Assembly: GCA_051744925.1 (NCBI GenBank)
Contig: JBNJDM010000090.1
Coordinates: 1 to 8,644 of the forward strand
DNA: 8,644 bases
Direction: 5' to 3'
Origin: JACKCP01 sp051744925
Lineage (GTDB): Bacteria; Desulfobacterota; Desulfobacteria; Desulfobacterales; JACKCP01
The notes under the pieces were generated by a model, which was not told where the DNA came from, did not search any database, and was given only the letters and a program-made list of their open reading frames with translations. Each line of letters begins with the position of its first letter. The stretch's first letter is position 1. Made by a program: the position numbers and the translations under genes. Below, in pieces: positions 1 to 6,683 of this stretch.

Positions 1-524
1 TAAAGCTGAAAAACAACTCCGGGAATATTATCTGCCATATCCCTGACTGCTTTTTCACTTTTCTTAAGTGCTGATTCTGCTTTTTTTCGTTTTGAAATAT
101 CAGAAGCTACAGCAAGAAAACCTTTTAAACTATCACATTCATCATAAACAGGAGTAACTGAAACAGAAACAAAAATCTTTCGGCCGTCTTTTCTTTTGTA
201 TCTCCACTCTCTTTGCTCAGCTCCGTAAAGCAGAGGTTTTGCAGAAAAAACTGAAAGACCTTCAACTTTTTTACCAAGCTCCTTAGAAAGCTCTTTTTCC
301 CTTTGCCTGATTTCTTCTTTATAATGAATAAAATCGACCGTCTTTTTTTCAACCACTTCAGATGCAGCGTAACCAAGCATCTTTTGTGCACCTTTATTAA
401 AAAGCCTTATGAGCCCTTTTTCATCTGTTGCAATAATTGCAACTTCGGTAGCAGAAGATATGAGGTATTTAAAATCGTTTACATCGGTAAAAAAATTATT
501 TTTGAACAGCCTGGAATCTACCAT
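1..524 (-). CDS. PAS-domain sensory protein, N-terminal part (runs off left edge)
   Basis: The frame opens at ATG 524-522 and stays open to base 1, giving 174 residues and two further bases; the C-terminal part is outside the window. A GGAG ribosome site lies 7 bases before the ATG, and an in-frame TAA at 539-537 rules out a longer start. Residues about 15-145 form a PAS/PAC domain: the stretch EVAIIATDEKGLIRLFNKGA opens it, GYAASEVV follows, and a PAC end reads WRYKRKDGRK then LAVASDISKRKKAE. Residues 146-161 are a short charged linker, and a second PAS seems to begin at RDMADNIPGVVFQ. There is no signal peptide or membrane segment in the visible part, so it looks cytosolic. Such PAS arrays usually precede a histidine kinase, GGDEF or sigma54 output domain, but the output cannot be told here. 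The gene is separated by 401 bp and a terminator from the transporter gene, so it is probably its own transcription unit. Confidence 0.85.
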   Translation of the reverse strand, partial: MVDSRLFKNNFFTDVNDFKYLISSATEVAIIATDEKGLIRLFNKGAQKMLGYAASEVVEKKTVDFIHYKEEIRQREKELSKELGKKVEGLSVFSAKPLLYGAEQREWRYKRKDGRKIFVSVSVTPVYDECDSLKGFLAVASDISKRKKAESALKKSEKAVRDMADNIPGVVFQL

Positions 525-570
525 CAGAAAACTCCATTAAAAATACAGTGCAGTTAAATTTTGTTTTGAT

Positions 571-600
571 ATTAAAGCACAGATTTTTATAAGTTTTCAA
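571..600 (-). promoter_or_regulatory. candidate sigma70 promoter for the PAS-protein gene
   Basis: On the minus strand TTGAAA (600-595) is followed after 18 bases by TTTAAT (576-571). Transcription would start near 564, about 40 bases before the ATG at 524. The fit to TTGACA/TATAAT is fair (four of six in each box). A short inverted repeat, TATCTT/AAGATA (608-613 and 617-622), lies just upstream of the -35 box and could be an operator or chance. The call rests on motif match and position only; the region is AT-rich, so false matches are expected. Confidence 0.4.
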
Positions 601-860
601 CAATTTATATCTTAAGAAGATAAATTCATTCAGCCCCTGGCAGTCCTGAATTAAGCAATTACAAAACCTAAAGGCTTCAACTAGAGCAATCTAAGATTAT
701 AAAGATTTTTTAAAAATACAAACTGAAATAAACCTGATTAACAAAATCACAGCGTATTAAGGTAAAAACAAAATTTTTGACTTGCTTTTGGATCTTACCA
801 TCTATTCTTAATAGTAAAGTCTAAACAAAGAGGGAGGTTGAAAAAGAGTAAAACAAAAAA

Positions 861-893
861 ACATGCTTTGAGTAAATTTGTATCAAAGCATGT
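861..893. terminator. bidirectional intrinsic terminator after the MFS gene
   Basis: A perfect 11-bp inverted repeat, ACATGCTTTGA (861-871) and TCAAAGCATGT (883-893), encloses an 11-base loop. It is followed by a T-run on the plus strand (894-900) and preceded by an A-run (854-860), which is a T-run on the minus strand, so the hairpin can end transcription in both directions. It begins 32 bases after the transporter stop codon at 926-928 and is the natural end of that minus-strand transcript. It separates the transporter from the PAS-protein gene. Confidence 0.85.
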
Positions 894-925
894 TTTTTTT
901 ATTACATTTTTAAACTAAAGGTTTG

Positions 926-2200
926 TTACGCCTGAGGTGCAGTGCTGACACCATCACTTACAGGTTCAGCTATTTCTTCAAGATTAATAATTTTTTCATT
1001 AATCTTTTTCTGTTGTCTCTTAATAAATAAAGCCAACACAATTCCAACAATATTCATTGCTGAGACTATTATAAATGCTAAAGTATAATCTCCACCACTT
1101 GCCTGTTTAACTGACGCAGCCAGTCTTGGTCCAAAAAAGGCAGCAAGTCCAAATGCAGTAAATAAAATACCATAATTTATACCAATGTTTTTTGCACCGA
1201 AATTATCTGCTGTAACTGAAGGCATAATGCCTAAATAACCACCAAAACTCATTGCAATACCACAAACACCAATCAAAAATGGTACGAAAGCAGAGGCTAC
1301 ATTTAATATCAACAAACAAACAGCACTGGTTGTAAACATAAACGCTAAAGTATTATATCTTCCAATTTTGTCTGATATTGCTCCCCAGAATATCCTTCCA
1401 ACTGCATTTGCAAGGCCTAAAAAGCCAACTGCAACGGCTGCAACTTCTGGTGTTAAACCAATCCTATCCTGGCCTATTGGAGAGGCGTGTCCAATGATCA
1501 TAAGGCCTCCCATACAACCGATTGCATACATTAGCCAAACCAGATAGAACCTGGGTAACTTAATCATTTCCAAAGGTTTTTTATCATTTCCAAATGAATT
1601 TGCTACTGAAGGAGAAGGTTCCCAGTTTTCAGGTTTCCAGTCTTTATCCGGCGCCTGCATAAAAAAAGATGTTATTATTATACCCGTAGTATAAACTATT
1701 CCGAATATACTGAAAGTCTCTAAAACTCCATACTTAGCTATTAAATTCACTCCTACAGGAGCAAACACAACAGCACCCATTCCAAATCCAGCTGCTGTAA
1801 GTCCTCCTGCAAGACCTCTTTTATCAGGAAACCACTTTATAGTATTTCCAACTGTGCAGGCATAAATTGTCCCTATACCTACCCCACCTAAAACTCCATA
1901 TGTTAAGTATAATGTTAAAACAGAGCTGACTTTTCCAGTAAGATAAATTCCCAGTCCAAAGATTAAACCACCAACAAAGGTAACTAATTTAGGTCCTTTT
2001 TTATCCTGAATTTTCCCTGCAACTATCATAGCAAAAGGAACTAATGACAAGTTAATAGTAAAAGCTAGTGATGCCTGAGTTGTAGTCCAGTCAAACATTG
2101 ACATTAAAGGTTTTTGAAAAACACTCCATGCATATGCCGAACCAATACATAGATTCATTATTACTGCAGCTAATAAGATGATCCACCTGTTCTTTTTCAT
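926..2200 (-). CDS. OFA-family MFS transporter (OxlT-like, carboxylate transport)
   Basis: This encodes a 424-residue inner-membrane carrier of the oxalate/formate antiporter (OFA) branch of the major facilitator superfamily, with about 12 predicted membrane helices. Family marks seen: SAYAWSVFQKPL after helix 1 (21-32), the loop 2-3 MFS motif GKIQDKKGPK (62-71), WFPDKRGLAGG (123-133), the repeated loop 8-9 motif GAISDKIGR (273-281), and helix-8 NAVGR with Arg269. OxlT uses an Arg in helix 8 and Lys355 in helix 11; here the helix-11 stretch FTAFGLAA has no Lys, so oxalate exchange is not supported (inference from memory of OxlT, not an alignment). The tail (395-424) is polar and cytosolic. 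The start has a GGAG site 6 bases upstream. It lies 280 bp after the acyl-CoA operon, so it may have its own promoter; a link to acid uptake is contextual. Leucine codon use (mostly TTA) differs from its neighbours, suggesting transfer. Confidence 0.88.
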   Translation of the reverse strand: MKKNRWIILLAAVIMNLCIGSAYAWSVFQKPLMSMFDWTTTQASLAFTINLSLVPFAMIVAGKIQDKKGPKLVTFVGGLIFGLGIYLTGKVSSVLTLYLTYGVLGGVGIGTIYACTVGNTIKWFPDKRGLAGGLTAAGFGMGAVVFAPVGVNLIAKYGVLETFSIFGIVYTTGIIITSFFMQAPDKDWKPENWEPSPSVANSFGNDKKPLEMIKLPRFYLVWLMYAIGCMGGLMIIGHASPIGQDRIGLTPEVAAVAVGFLGLANAVGRIFWGAISDKIGRYNTLAFMFTTSAVCLLILNVASAFVPFLIGVCGIAMSFGGYLGIMPSVTADNFGAKNIGINYGILFTAFGLAAFFGPRLAASVKQASGGDYTLAFIIVSAMNIVGIVLALFIKRQQKKINEKIINLEEIAEPVSDGVSTAPQA

Positions 2201-2373
2201 TTAAAACTCCTTTATTTAAGGGTCGCTTATACACTTTAATGAAATTTGCACTTTGAACAGCCTGTAAGCCAATTTACAAAATCAATACACAACATACTGA
2301 AATAATTAAACAATAAAGCCTTAAATCTAACTCCAAATTTTACAAAAAACAATTTCAGTTGAGCAACCAGGTA

Positions 2374-2406
2374 CATAGCAACCCCTCTTAAAAAAAGATT
2401 GCTATG
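2374..2406. repeat. inverted repeat / bulged hairpin CATAGCAA...TTGCTATG
   Basis: CATAGCAA (2374-2381) is exactly complementary to TTGCTATG (2399-2406). Inside it TCTT (2386-2389) pairs with AAGA (2395-2398), leaving a one-sided CCCC bulge (2382-2385) and a five-A loop. Both strands can therefore form a 12-bp stem. There is no T-run directly after the stem on either strand, so it is not a standard terminator. On the plus strand it ends only four bases before a strong ribosome binding site. It may be a leader structure, a protein site or the end of a lost mobile element. Confidence 0.5.
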
Positions 2407-2424
2407 CCCCAGGAGGAGATCAAT

Positions 2425-2460
2425 ATGACCATTATTAAGAAAAAACCTGACAGGAAGTAA
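2425..2460 (+). CDS. possible 11-codon leader or orphan mini-ORF
   Basis: On the plus strand an unusually strong ribosome binding site, AGGAGGAG (2411-2418), stands six bases before ATG at 2425. The frame reads MTIIKKKPDRK and stops at TAA (2458-2460). The product would be short and basic. It lies antisense to any MFS leader transcript in the gap between two minus-strand genes, right after a bulged hairpin. It could be a small peptide, a leader peptide with no attached gene, or the remnant of the 5' end of a decayed gene such as a transposase. No plus-strand promoter is convincing, so translation is uncertain. Confidence 0.25.
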   Translation: MTIIKKKPDRK

Positions 2461-2480
2461 GAATACAAACCAGGCTCTTT

Positions 2481-3206
2481 TTAATCATCTATGTAAAACC
2501 GCCATGCACAATACCAGTCATCGGGGTGACTGTCCGGGGGACAGCCTATACATTTTGTTTTAATCCGCTTATCAATTTCTCTTGCGAAATATGCATATTC
2601 AACAAGACCTGCAGACTTGCACGGATAATCATCAAGACCTCTTGACTTTCTTTTTTCCTGAACCCAGCATTTGTTCATCTGAAAAACCAGACTTTTATCA
2701 TTTTCCCAGATGACAGACTGGGTGTTTACATTTGAATAAATTCTTGCCCCAAGTGCTTTTTCAAGACCTTTAAGACCTGGATTTTCATCGATATCAAGAA
2801 GCTTTTTTATTGACCTTGCTTCAAATGGTGAAAAATTTGACCAACAGGAATCATTACACCTTTTTGCATCATTCATTCCGTATTCAAATTCAATATTTTG
2901 GAACCACATTCCGTCATTTACAATCCAGTTTAAAGACAAAGTCTCAATAAGACTCTCCATTTTTTCTTCTTCCATGGAAAGAAGGGGAAGGGGAATACCG
3001 TCCTTTATCTCAAAATCAAGAACTCTGCCTATTTTTTTCATCTGGATTTGAAGACTTTTTTCAAAAACATTGTGAAGAGTTTCATAAGCAATATCATCAC
3101 CCATCTGATGTCTTACTTCTGAAAACCACAAAAAATGATGCATAAAGGTTCTGTGGATAATATCAATAACATACTCAGATCTCTCCTTTTTTAATTTATT
3201 CTCCAT
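2481..3206 (-). CDS. cysteine-rich DUF6125-type protein of unknown function
   Basis: A 241-residue soluble protein without signal peptide or membrane segment. The C-terminal signature, YPCKSAGLVEYAYFAREID (195-213) followed by CIGCPPDSHPDDWYCAWRF (219-237), matches my memory of a family annotated as DUF6125 or 'cytosolic protein', common beside acyl-CoA metabolism genes in Desulfobacterota; it also resembles L-2-amino-thiazoline-4-carboxylate hydrolase-like proteins. Neither name gives a proven role here. Cys117, 121, 180, 196, 219, 222 and 233 include CX3C and CX2C pairs and could bind a metal or cluster (inference). Residues 25-66 and 99-140 look like two copies of one unit (WF, then G, A, I, L and D at matching positions). 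The gene starts 11 bases after the dehydrogenase stop, with GAGG 8 bases before ATG, so it is almost certainly cotranscribed and may assist that enzyme or act on its product. Confidence 0.8.
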   Translation of the reverse strand: MENKLKKERSEYVIDIIHRTFMHHFLWFSEVRHQMGDDIAYETLHNVFEKSLQIQMKKIGRVLDFEIKDGIPLPLLSMEEEKMESLIETLSLNWIVNDGMWFQNIEFEYGMNDAKRCNDSCWSNFSPFEARSIKKLLDIDENPGLKGLEKALGARIYSNVNTQSVIWENDKSLVFQMNKCWVQEKRKSRGLDDYPCKSAGLVEYAYFAREIDKRIKTKCIGCPPDSHPDDWYCAWRFYIDD

Positions 3207-3217
3207 TTGCCGACCTC

Positions 3218-5023
3218 TTATTTTCCCCAGTAAAAAGAATCATCCATCATGGTTACTGCTTTGTCACAGTTTTCAATCGATGCAAGCTTGCCAAGACTTA
3301 CAGGAAGAATAGTTTTAATGAAAAATCTTGCTGTGTTAACCTGCCCCAGATAAAAAGGATCGGTTTTCTTTTTTTTGCCTATTGAGGGATATGCTGCTTT
3401 TGCTCTTGAAAGAAGCATCCAGGCTATTGAAAGATCTCCTGTTGCCTCAAGAAAAGGGAATGAAAATGAAAAAGCATTTAAAACTTCATCGCCTTTGAGT
3501 TTTCTTGCAAAATCAAGTGCTGTTTCTCCGTAATATTCAAGAAATTTTGTCATTTCGTCGCACATAGGCTTAAGCTCGTCAAATTTTGAAGCCTCTTCAA
3601 CTGTTAGTCTTATTTCTTCAAGAAAATTCATAAAAGGCTTACCATCTTTCATTCCAAGCTTTCTTCCTATAAGATCTATGGACTGAATTCCGTTTGTTCC
3701 TTCATAAATCTGGAAAATTCTTGCGTCTCTTAAAAGCTGGGCAACAGGATATTCTTCAATATATCCATATCCGCCGTATACCTGAATTGCATGGGAGCAG
3801 ACCTCAAAACTCCTGTCTGTCATATAGCCTTTGATTATTGGAGTTAAAACTTCTTCCATTGCATAATAATATTCTTTTTCTTCCTTTGACTCTGCAAGAT
3901 GTCTTTTGTCCTGACACATGGCATTGTAATAAATAAGACTTCTCATACCGTCTACATAAGATTTCATCAAAAGAAGCTGTCTTTTAACATCCGGATGCTC
4001 AATAATTGATGCCGGAGGAGTTCCTGCCGGGTCCTGAATTCTTTTTGTCTGTTTTCTCTGCCTTGCATAATCAAGTGCATACATATATGCGGCTGAAGCG
4101 TTTGCATGCCCCTGAAGCCCGACCATCTGCCTTGCTTCATTCATCATCTGGAACATTGCAGCCATGCCTTTGTTTTCTTCACCTATAAGGGTTCCAATGC
4201 AGCCATCCTTCCCACCCAGGGTAAGTGAACATGTACAGTTTCCGTGAAGTCCCATTTTTTCTTCAATTCCTGTACAAACAACATCATTGAATTCACCCGG
4301 GGTTCCATCAGAATTAATTCTGAATTTTGGTACACAAAAAAGGGAAATTCCTTTTGTTCCCGCAGGAGCACCTTCTATTCTTGCAAGAACAGGATGAATT
4401 ATATTTTCCACCATGTCATGCTCGCCACCTGAAATAAAAATCTTGTTTCCTGTTATGGAATATGTTCCGTCAGAATTTTTTGTAGCTGTAGTTGTAAGAG
4501 CTCCTACATCCGAGCCTGCCTCAGGTTCTGTTAATAGCATGGTTCCTGACCATTTCCCTGAATACATATTTTCAAGGCATTCTTTTTTCTGCTGCTCAGT
4601 TCCAAAAGATTCAATAAGCCTTGCAGCACCATGGGTAAGCATATGGTAGAGCATAAAGGAGTTGCATGCTCCGTAAAAATACTCGTTTGCTGCCTTTGAT
4701 ACGATTTCAGGCATCCCCTGTCCGCCCCATTCAACTTTGTCAGGCATTGAAACCCAGCCGCCTTCGCAGAAATTTTTATAAACTTTGTGAAATTCCTTTG
4801 GTACACTTACCTTTCCCTGATCAAAAACACAGCCTTCATCGCTTAGCTTCTGAATCGGAAGAATTTCATCGATTGCAAGTTTTCTTGCCTCGGAAATTAT
4901 CATTTTCACTGTTTTTGTATTAAATTCTGAGAAAACATCCTTTGATAAAATTTCTTCTTCTGTTTTGAATTGTTCAAAAAGGACAAATTCAATATCTTTC
5001 TTATCTGCAATCAGCTGTGCCAT
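3218..5023 (-). CDS. acyl-CoA dehydrogenase, long (about 600-residue) form
   Basis: This 601-residue flavoenzyme would oxidise an acyl-CoA to the 2,3-enoyl-CoA in the cytosol, passing electrons to electron-transfer flavoprotein, whose genes are not in the window. Domains in order: N-terminal helical domain about 35-158; middle beta domain with the flavin/substrate motif LTEPEAGSD (164-172) and the following ITGNKIFISGGEHD; C-terminal helical domain about 285-455 with VYGGYGYIEEYPVAQLLRDAR (415-435, given in outline) and YEGTNGIQ, where Glu441 is the expected catalytic base; then an extra helical tail about 465-600. The length and tail match the class that includes DmdC-like and other long acyl-CoA dehydrogenases rather than the 380-residue short-chain type. 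Substrate is therefore open. ATG 5023 has AAGGAA about 8 bases upstream. It sits 69 bp after the CoA-transferase and 11 bp before the DUF6125-type gene. All expected active-site motifs are intact. Confidence 0.92.
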   Translation of the reverse strand: MAQLIADKKDIEFVLFEQFKTEEEILSKDVFSEFNTKTVKMIISEARKLAIDEILPIQKLSDEGCVFDQGKVSVPKEFHKVYKNFCEGGWVSMPDKVEWGGQGMPEIVSKAANEYFYGACNSFMLYHMLTHGAARLIESFGTEQQKKECLENMYSGKWSGTMLLTEPEAGSDVGALTTTATKNSDGTYSITGNKIFISGGEHDMVENIIHPVLARIEGAPAGTKGISLFCVPKFRINSDGTPGEFNDVVCTGIEEKMGLHGNCTCSLTLGGKDGCIGTLIGEENKGMAAMFQMMNEARQMVGLQGHANASAAYMYALDYARQRKQTKRIQDPAGTPPASIIEHPDVKRQLLLMKSYVDGMRSLIYYNAMCQDKRHLAESKEEKEYYYAMEEVLTPIIKGYMTDRSFEVCSHAIQVYGGYGYIEEYPVAQLLRDARIFQIYEGTNGIQSIDLIGRKLGMKDGKPFMNFLEEIRLTVEEASKFDELKPMCDEMTKFLEYYGETALDFARKLKGDEVLNAFSFSFPFLEATGDLSIAWMLLSRAKAAYPSIGKKKKTDPFYLGQVNTARFFIKTILPVSLGKLASIENCDKAVTMMDDSFYWGK

Positions 5024-5092
5024 TTAAGGTTCCTTTCATTAAAATATGTTATACATTTTTCGTTTTCAAATCACTGCAACCCGGGAGTATTT

Positions 5093-6460
5093 TCATGCTG
5101 CCGATGTATCAGAATTCACCACACAATAAGGTCTTTTGACACGTATATTCATTTTTTCAGCTTCTCTTATAAGTTCATCCCTGAAATCCGGATGAGCTAT
5201 GCTTATAAGAGCTTCGGCTCTTTCCCATGTCGATTTGCCCTTGAGATTTACCATTCCGTATTCTGTTACAACATAATGGGTTATGCTCCTTGGAAGTGTT
5301 GTAATTGTTCCCGGAGAAAAAACAGGGTTAATTCTTGATTTTACGTTACCTTTACTGTCAGTTACTGTTGAGGTAAGACAGATAAAAGATTTTCCGCCCC
5401 TGGAATGATACGCTCCGTAATGAAAATCAAATTGCCCTCCTGTCCCTGTAATATGCCTGAAGCCTGATGACTCTGAAGAGACCTGGCCGTAAAGATCTAC
5501 TTCTATTGCATTGTTAATTGATACCATTTTGTCATTTGCGGAAATTGCTGAAAGATTGTTTGTATAGTCCACAGGATAGCTTGCACATTCAGGATTTAAA
5601 TGAAGAAAATCGTAAAGTTCCTGGCTTCCAAGAGCAAATGTATATACTGACTTGCCTTTGTCCTTAATTTTTTTTGTATTTGTAAGTTTTCCCGACTTAT
5701 ACATATCAAGATATGCATCTGCAAACATCTCTGTATGTACACCAAGATCCTTAAGATTTGACTGAGCAATAAGTTTACCCACTGCATTGGGCATTCCCCC
5801 TATTCCAAGCTGTATGCAGGAACCGTTTTCCAGTGTCTCCACTATAATTTCAGCTATTTGTTTGTCGGTTTCTGAAATTTTTGGTTCAGGAAGAGTCAAA
5901 AGGTGGGGATTGTCAGATTCAACAACATAATCTACTTCTGAAATATGAATAATTTCACCTGCACCTCCAAGGCATACAGGAATATTTTCATTTACCTCAA
6001 CTATTACAGTTTCTGCACTGTCAATCATTGCTCTTTGAAACGAGTTGGCAATTCCAAAATTAAAATTTCCGAAATTATCCATGGGAGAGGCAGAAAGAAT
6101 ACATATATTGTTTTTTATATTTTTTTCATAATAATGCCCCGGGCCCTCATGGTAAACAAATGGAATAAAATGGCAGTTGCCTTTGTCATGACCTTTCCTG
6201 TCGCCGCCGCTGAAATGCCAGTTATTATAAATAAAAGGACTGTCTTTATCTTCCTTTGATGACACAGCCGCAATACCGGGAAAGGCAAGAGCTCTGACTT
6301 TAACATCTAAAAGTTCATCTGCTCTTTTTGCAATCGCCTTATCAATTGTTACAGGAGCTGCACAAAATGCACCGTAATCGACCCAGTCACCAGATCTAAC
6401 CAAACCTGCCGCTTCATCTGCACTTATTTTTTTACCTGAATATTTAGATGAGTTGTCCAT
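5093..6460 (-). CDS. acetyl-CoA hydrolase/CoA-transferase family enzyme (Cat1/AbfT type)
   Basis: A 455-residue cytosolic enzyme of CoA-transferase family I, in the branch of butyryl-CoA:acetate and 4-hydroxybutyrate CoA-transferases. It is expected to move CoA between acetyl-CoA (or another donor) and a carboxylic acid, through a glutamyl-CoA intermediate. Seen: GIGGMPNAV (219-227), the catalytic-type LGVHTEMFADA with Glu244, and the glycine motif GTGGQFDF (339-346), followed by TVTDSKGNVKSRI and FSPGTITTLP in the C-terminal half. Length is normal for the family. ATG 6460 has a strong GGAGGAG site 5 bases upstream and lies about 40 bases after a predicted sigma54 start site, making this the first gene of the unit. 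Next to an acyl-CoA dehydrogenase the likely role is activation of a carboxylic acid without ATP; a hydrolase role is possible but less likely. The exact acid cannot be told. Confidence 0.9.
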   Translation of the reverse strand: MDNSSKYSGKKISADEAAGLVRSGDWVDYGAFCAAPVTIDKAIAKRADELLDVKVRALAFPGIAAVSSKEDKDSPFIYNNWHFSGGDRKGHDKGNCHFIPFVYHEGPGHYYEKNIKNNICILSASPMDNFGNFNFGIANSFQRAMIDSAETVIVEVNENIPVCLGGAGEIIHISEVDYVVESDNPHLLTLPEPKISETDKQIAEIIVETLENGSCIQLGIGGMPNAVGKLIAQSNLKDLGVHTEMFADAYLDMYKSGKLTNTKKIKDKGKSVYTFALGSQELYDFLHLNPECASYPVDYTNNLSAISANDKMVSINNAIEVDLYGQVSSESSGFRHITGTGGQFDFHYGAYHSRGGKSFICLTSTVTDSKGNVKSRINPVFSPGTITTLPRSITHYVVTEYGMVNLKGKSTWERAEALISIAHPDFRDELIREAEKMNIRVKRPYCVVNSDTSAA

Positions 6461-6509
6461 GCTATCTCCTCCGGAATAAAAGTTGAATTAATTTCCTGGT
6501 AAGAAGAAC

Positions 6510-6529
6510 AAAGCATGATCTGTGCCACA
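6510..6529 (-). promoter_or_regulatory. sigma54 (-24/-12) promoter of the CoA-transferase operon
   Basis: The minus strand reads TGTGGCACAGATCATGCTTT from 6529 to 6510. This matches TGGCAC-N5-TTGCT with the required spacing: GG at 6526-6525, ten bases, GC at 6514-6513. The only departure in the core is ATGC for TTGC. Transcription would start near 6501, leaving a leader of about 41 bases with a GGAGGAG ribosome site before the ATG at 6460. A sigma54 activator gene lies directly upstream and two palindromic candidate enhancer sites lie at about -121 and -192, which makes a chance match unlikely. Confidence 0.85.
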
Positions 6530-6542
6530 AACAATGTTTTTC

Positions 6543-6563
6543 GGTTTTAAAAACTTAAAAACC
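6543..6563. repeat. AT-rich imperfect palindrome between enhancer sites and promoter
   Basis: GGTTTT (6543-6548) and AAAACC (6558-6563) face each other around an A-rich centre, with 8 of 10 possible base pairs. It is centred near -52 of the predicted start site. Its right part, AAACTTAAAAACC (6551-6563), is repeated exactly at 6708-6720 close to the regulator stop codon. It could help DNA bending between enhancer and promoter, or bind another factor; low sequence complexity makes chance possible. Confidence 0.35.
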
Positions 6564-6612
6564 CTTCAATACTGGCTTTATAAACCTCAAGGGGAAATAC
6601 ACAAAAAACAAC

Positions 6613-6632
6613 ATGTAACCATAAAGTAACAC
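6613..6632. promoter_or_regulatory. candidate activator site 2 (degenerate enhancer palindrome)
   Basis: ATGTAACC starts this site and it matches the perfect palindrome at 6684-6703 at 16 of 20 positions (differences at positions 9, 13, 16 and 20), in the same orientation. The left half-site is exact and the right half is degraded (AGTAACAC for GGTTACAT). Its centre is near -121 of the predicted sigma54 start site, a typical enhancer distance. It is probably the weaker of two sites for the Fis-type activator encoded just upstream. Confidence 0.65.
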
Positions 6633-6683
6633 AAACATTGGAAGGGAATTACTGACCGCGGGCAAGCACCGGTTCTTAAGCAT

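Larger units (their letters stand above)
525..925. other. 401-bp AT-rich intergenic region
   Basis: No protein-coding frame worth reporting is seen on either strand. It holds, from low to high coordinates, the leader and candidate sigma70 promoter of the PAS gene (571-600), a small inverted repeat at 608-622, a stretch from about 625 to 800 with nothing recognisable, a 5-bp hairpin CTATT/AATAG at 802-814, an SD-like plus-strand AGGGAGG near 831-837 with no properly spaced start, and the strong bidirectional terminator at 861-893. No tRNA, riboswitch or repeat array was recognised. Confidence 0.6.

Noticed and set aside
125..557. Alternative frames of 84-88 codons at the left end, one on each strand
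   Set aside because: The minus frame from 524 encodes an unmistakable PAS/PAC domain over the same bases, so the others are shadows.
838..918. 26-codon plus-strand frame starting at TTG behind AGGGAGG
   Set aside because: The ribosome-site-like sequence directly abuts the TTG with no spacer and the frame runs through the terminator stem, so translation is unlikely.
2230..2275. Sigma54-like element upstream of the transporter (AGGCTGTTCAAAGTGCAAA on the minus strand)
   Set aside because: GG and GC are separated by 11 bases instead of the strict 10, and the -24 box lacks the TGGCAC pattern.
2446..2482. Terminator after the DUF6125-type gene (CCTG/CAGG followed by a T-run on the minus strand)
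   Set aside because: Only four paired bases with a 21-base loop and an unpaired GAG before the A/T extension; too weak to call, so readthrough into the transporter cannot be excluded.
4006..4923. Several plus- and minus-strand frames of 60-90 codons inside the acyl-CoA dehydrogenase gene
   Set aside because: They overlap a gene with intact motifs over its whole length, lack ribosome sites and show no recognisable protein pattern; they are out-of-frame shadows.
5945..6259. 104-codon plus-strand frame inside the CoA-transferase gene
   Set aside because: It lies wholly antisense to a conserved enzyme gene, has no credible ribosome site and its translation is low-complexity Phe/Ile/Asn-rich text typical of antisense of an AT-rich gene.
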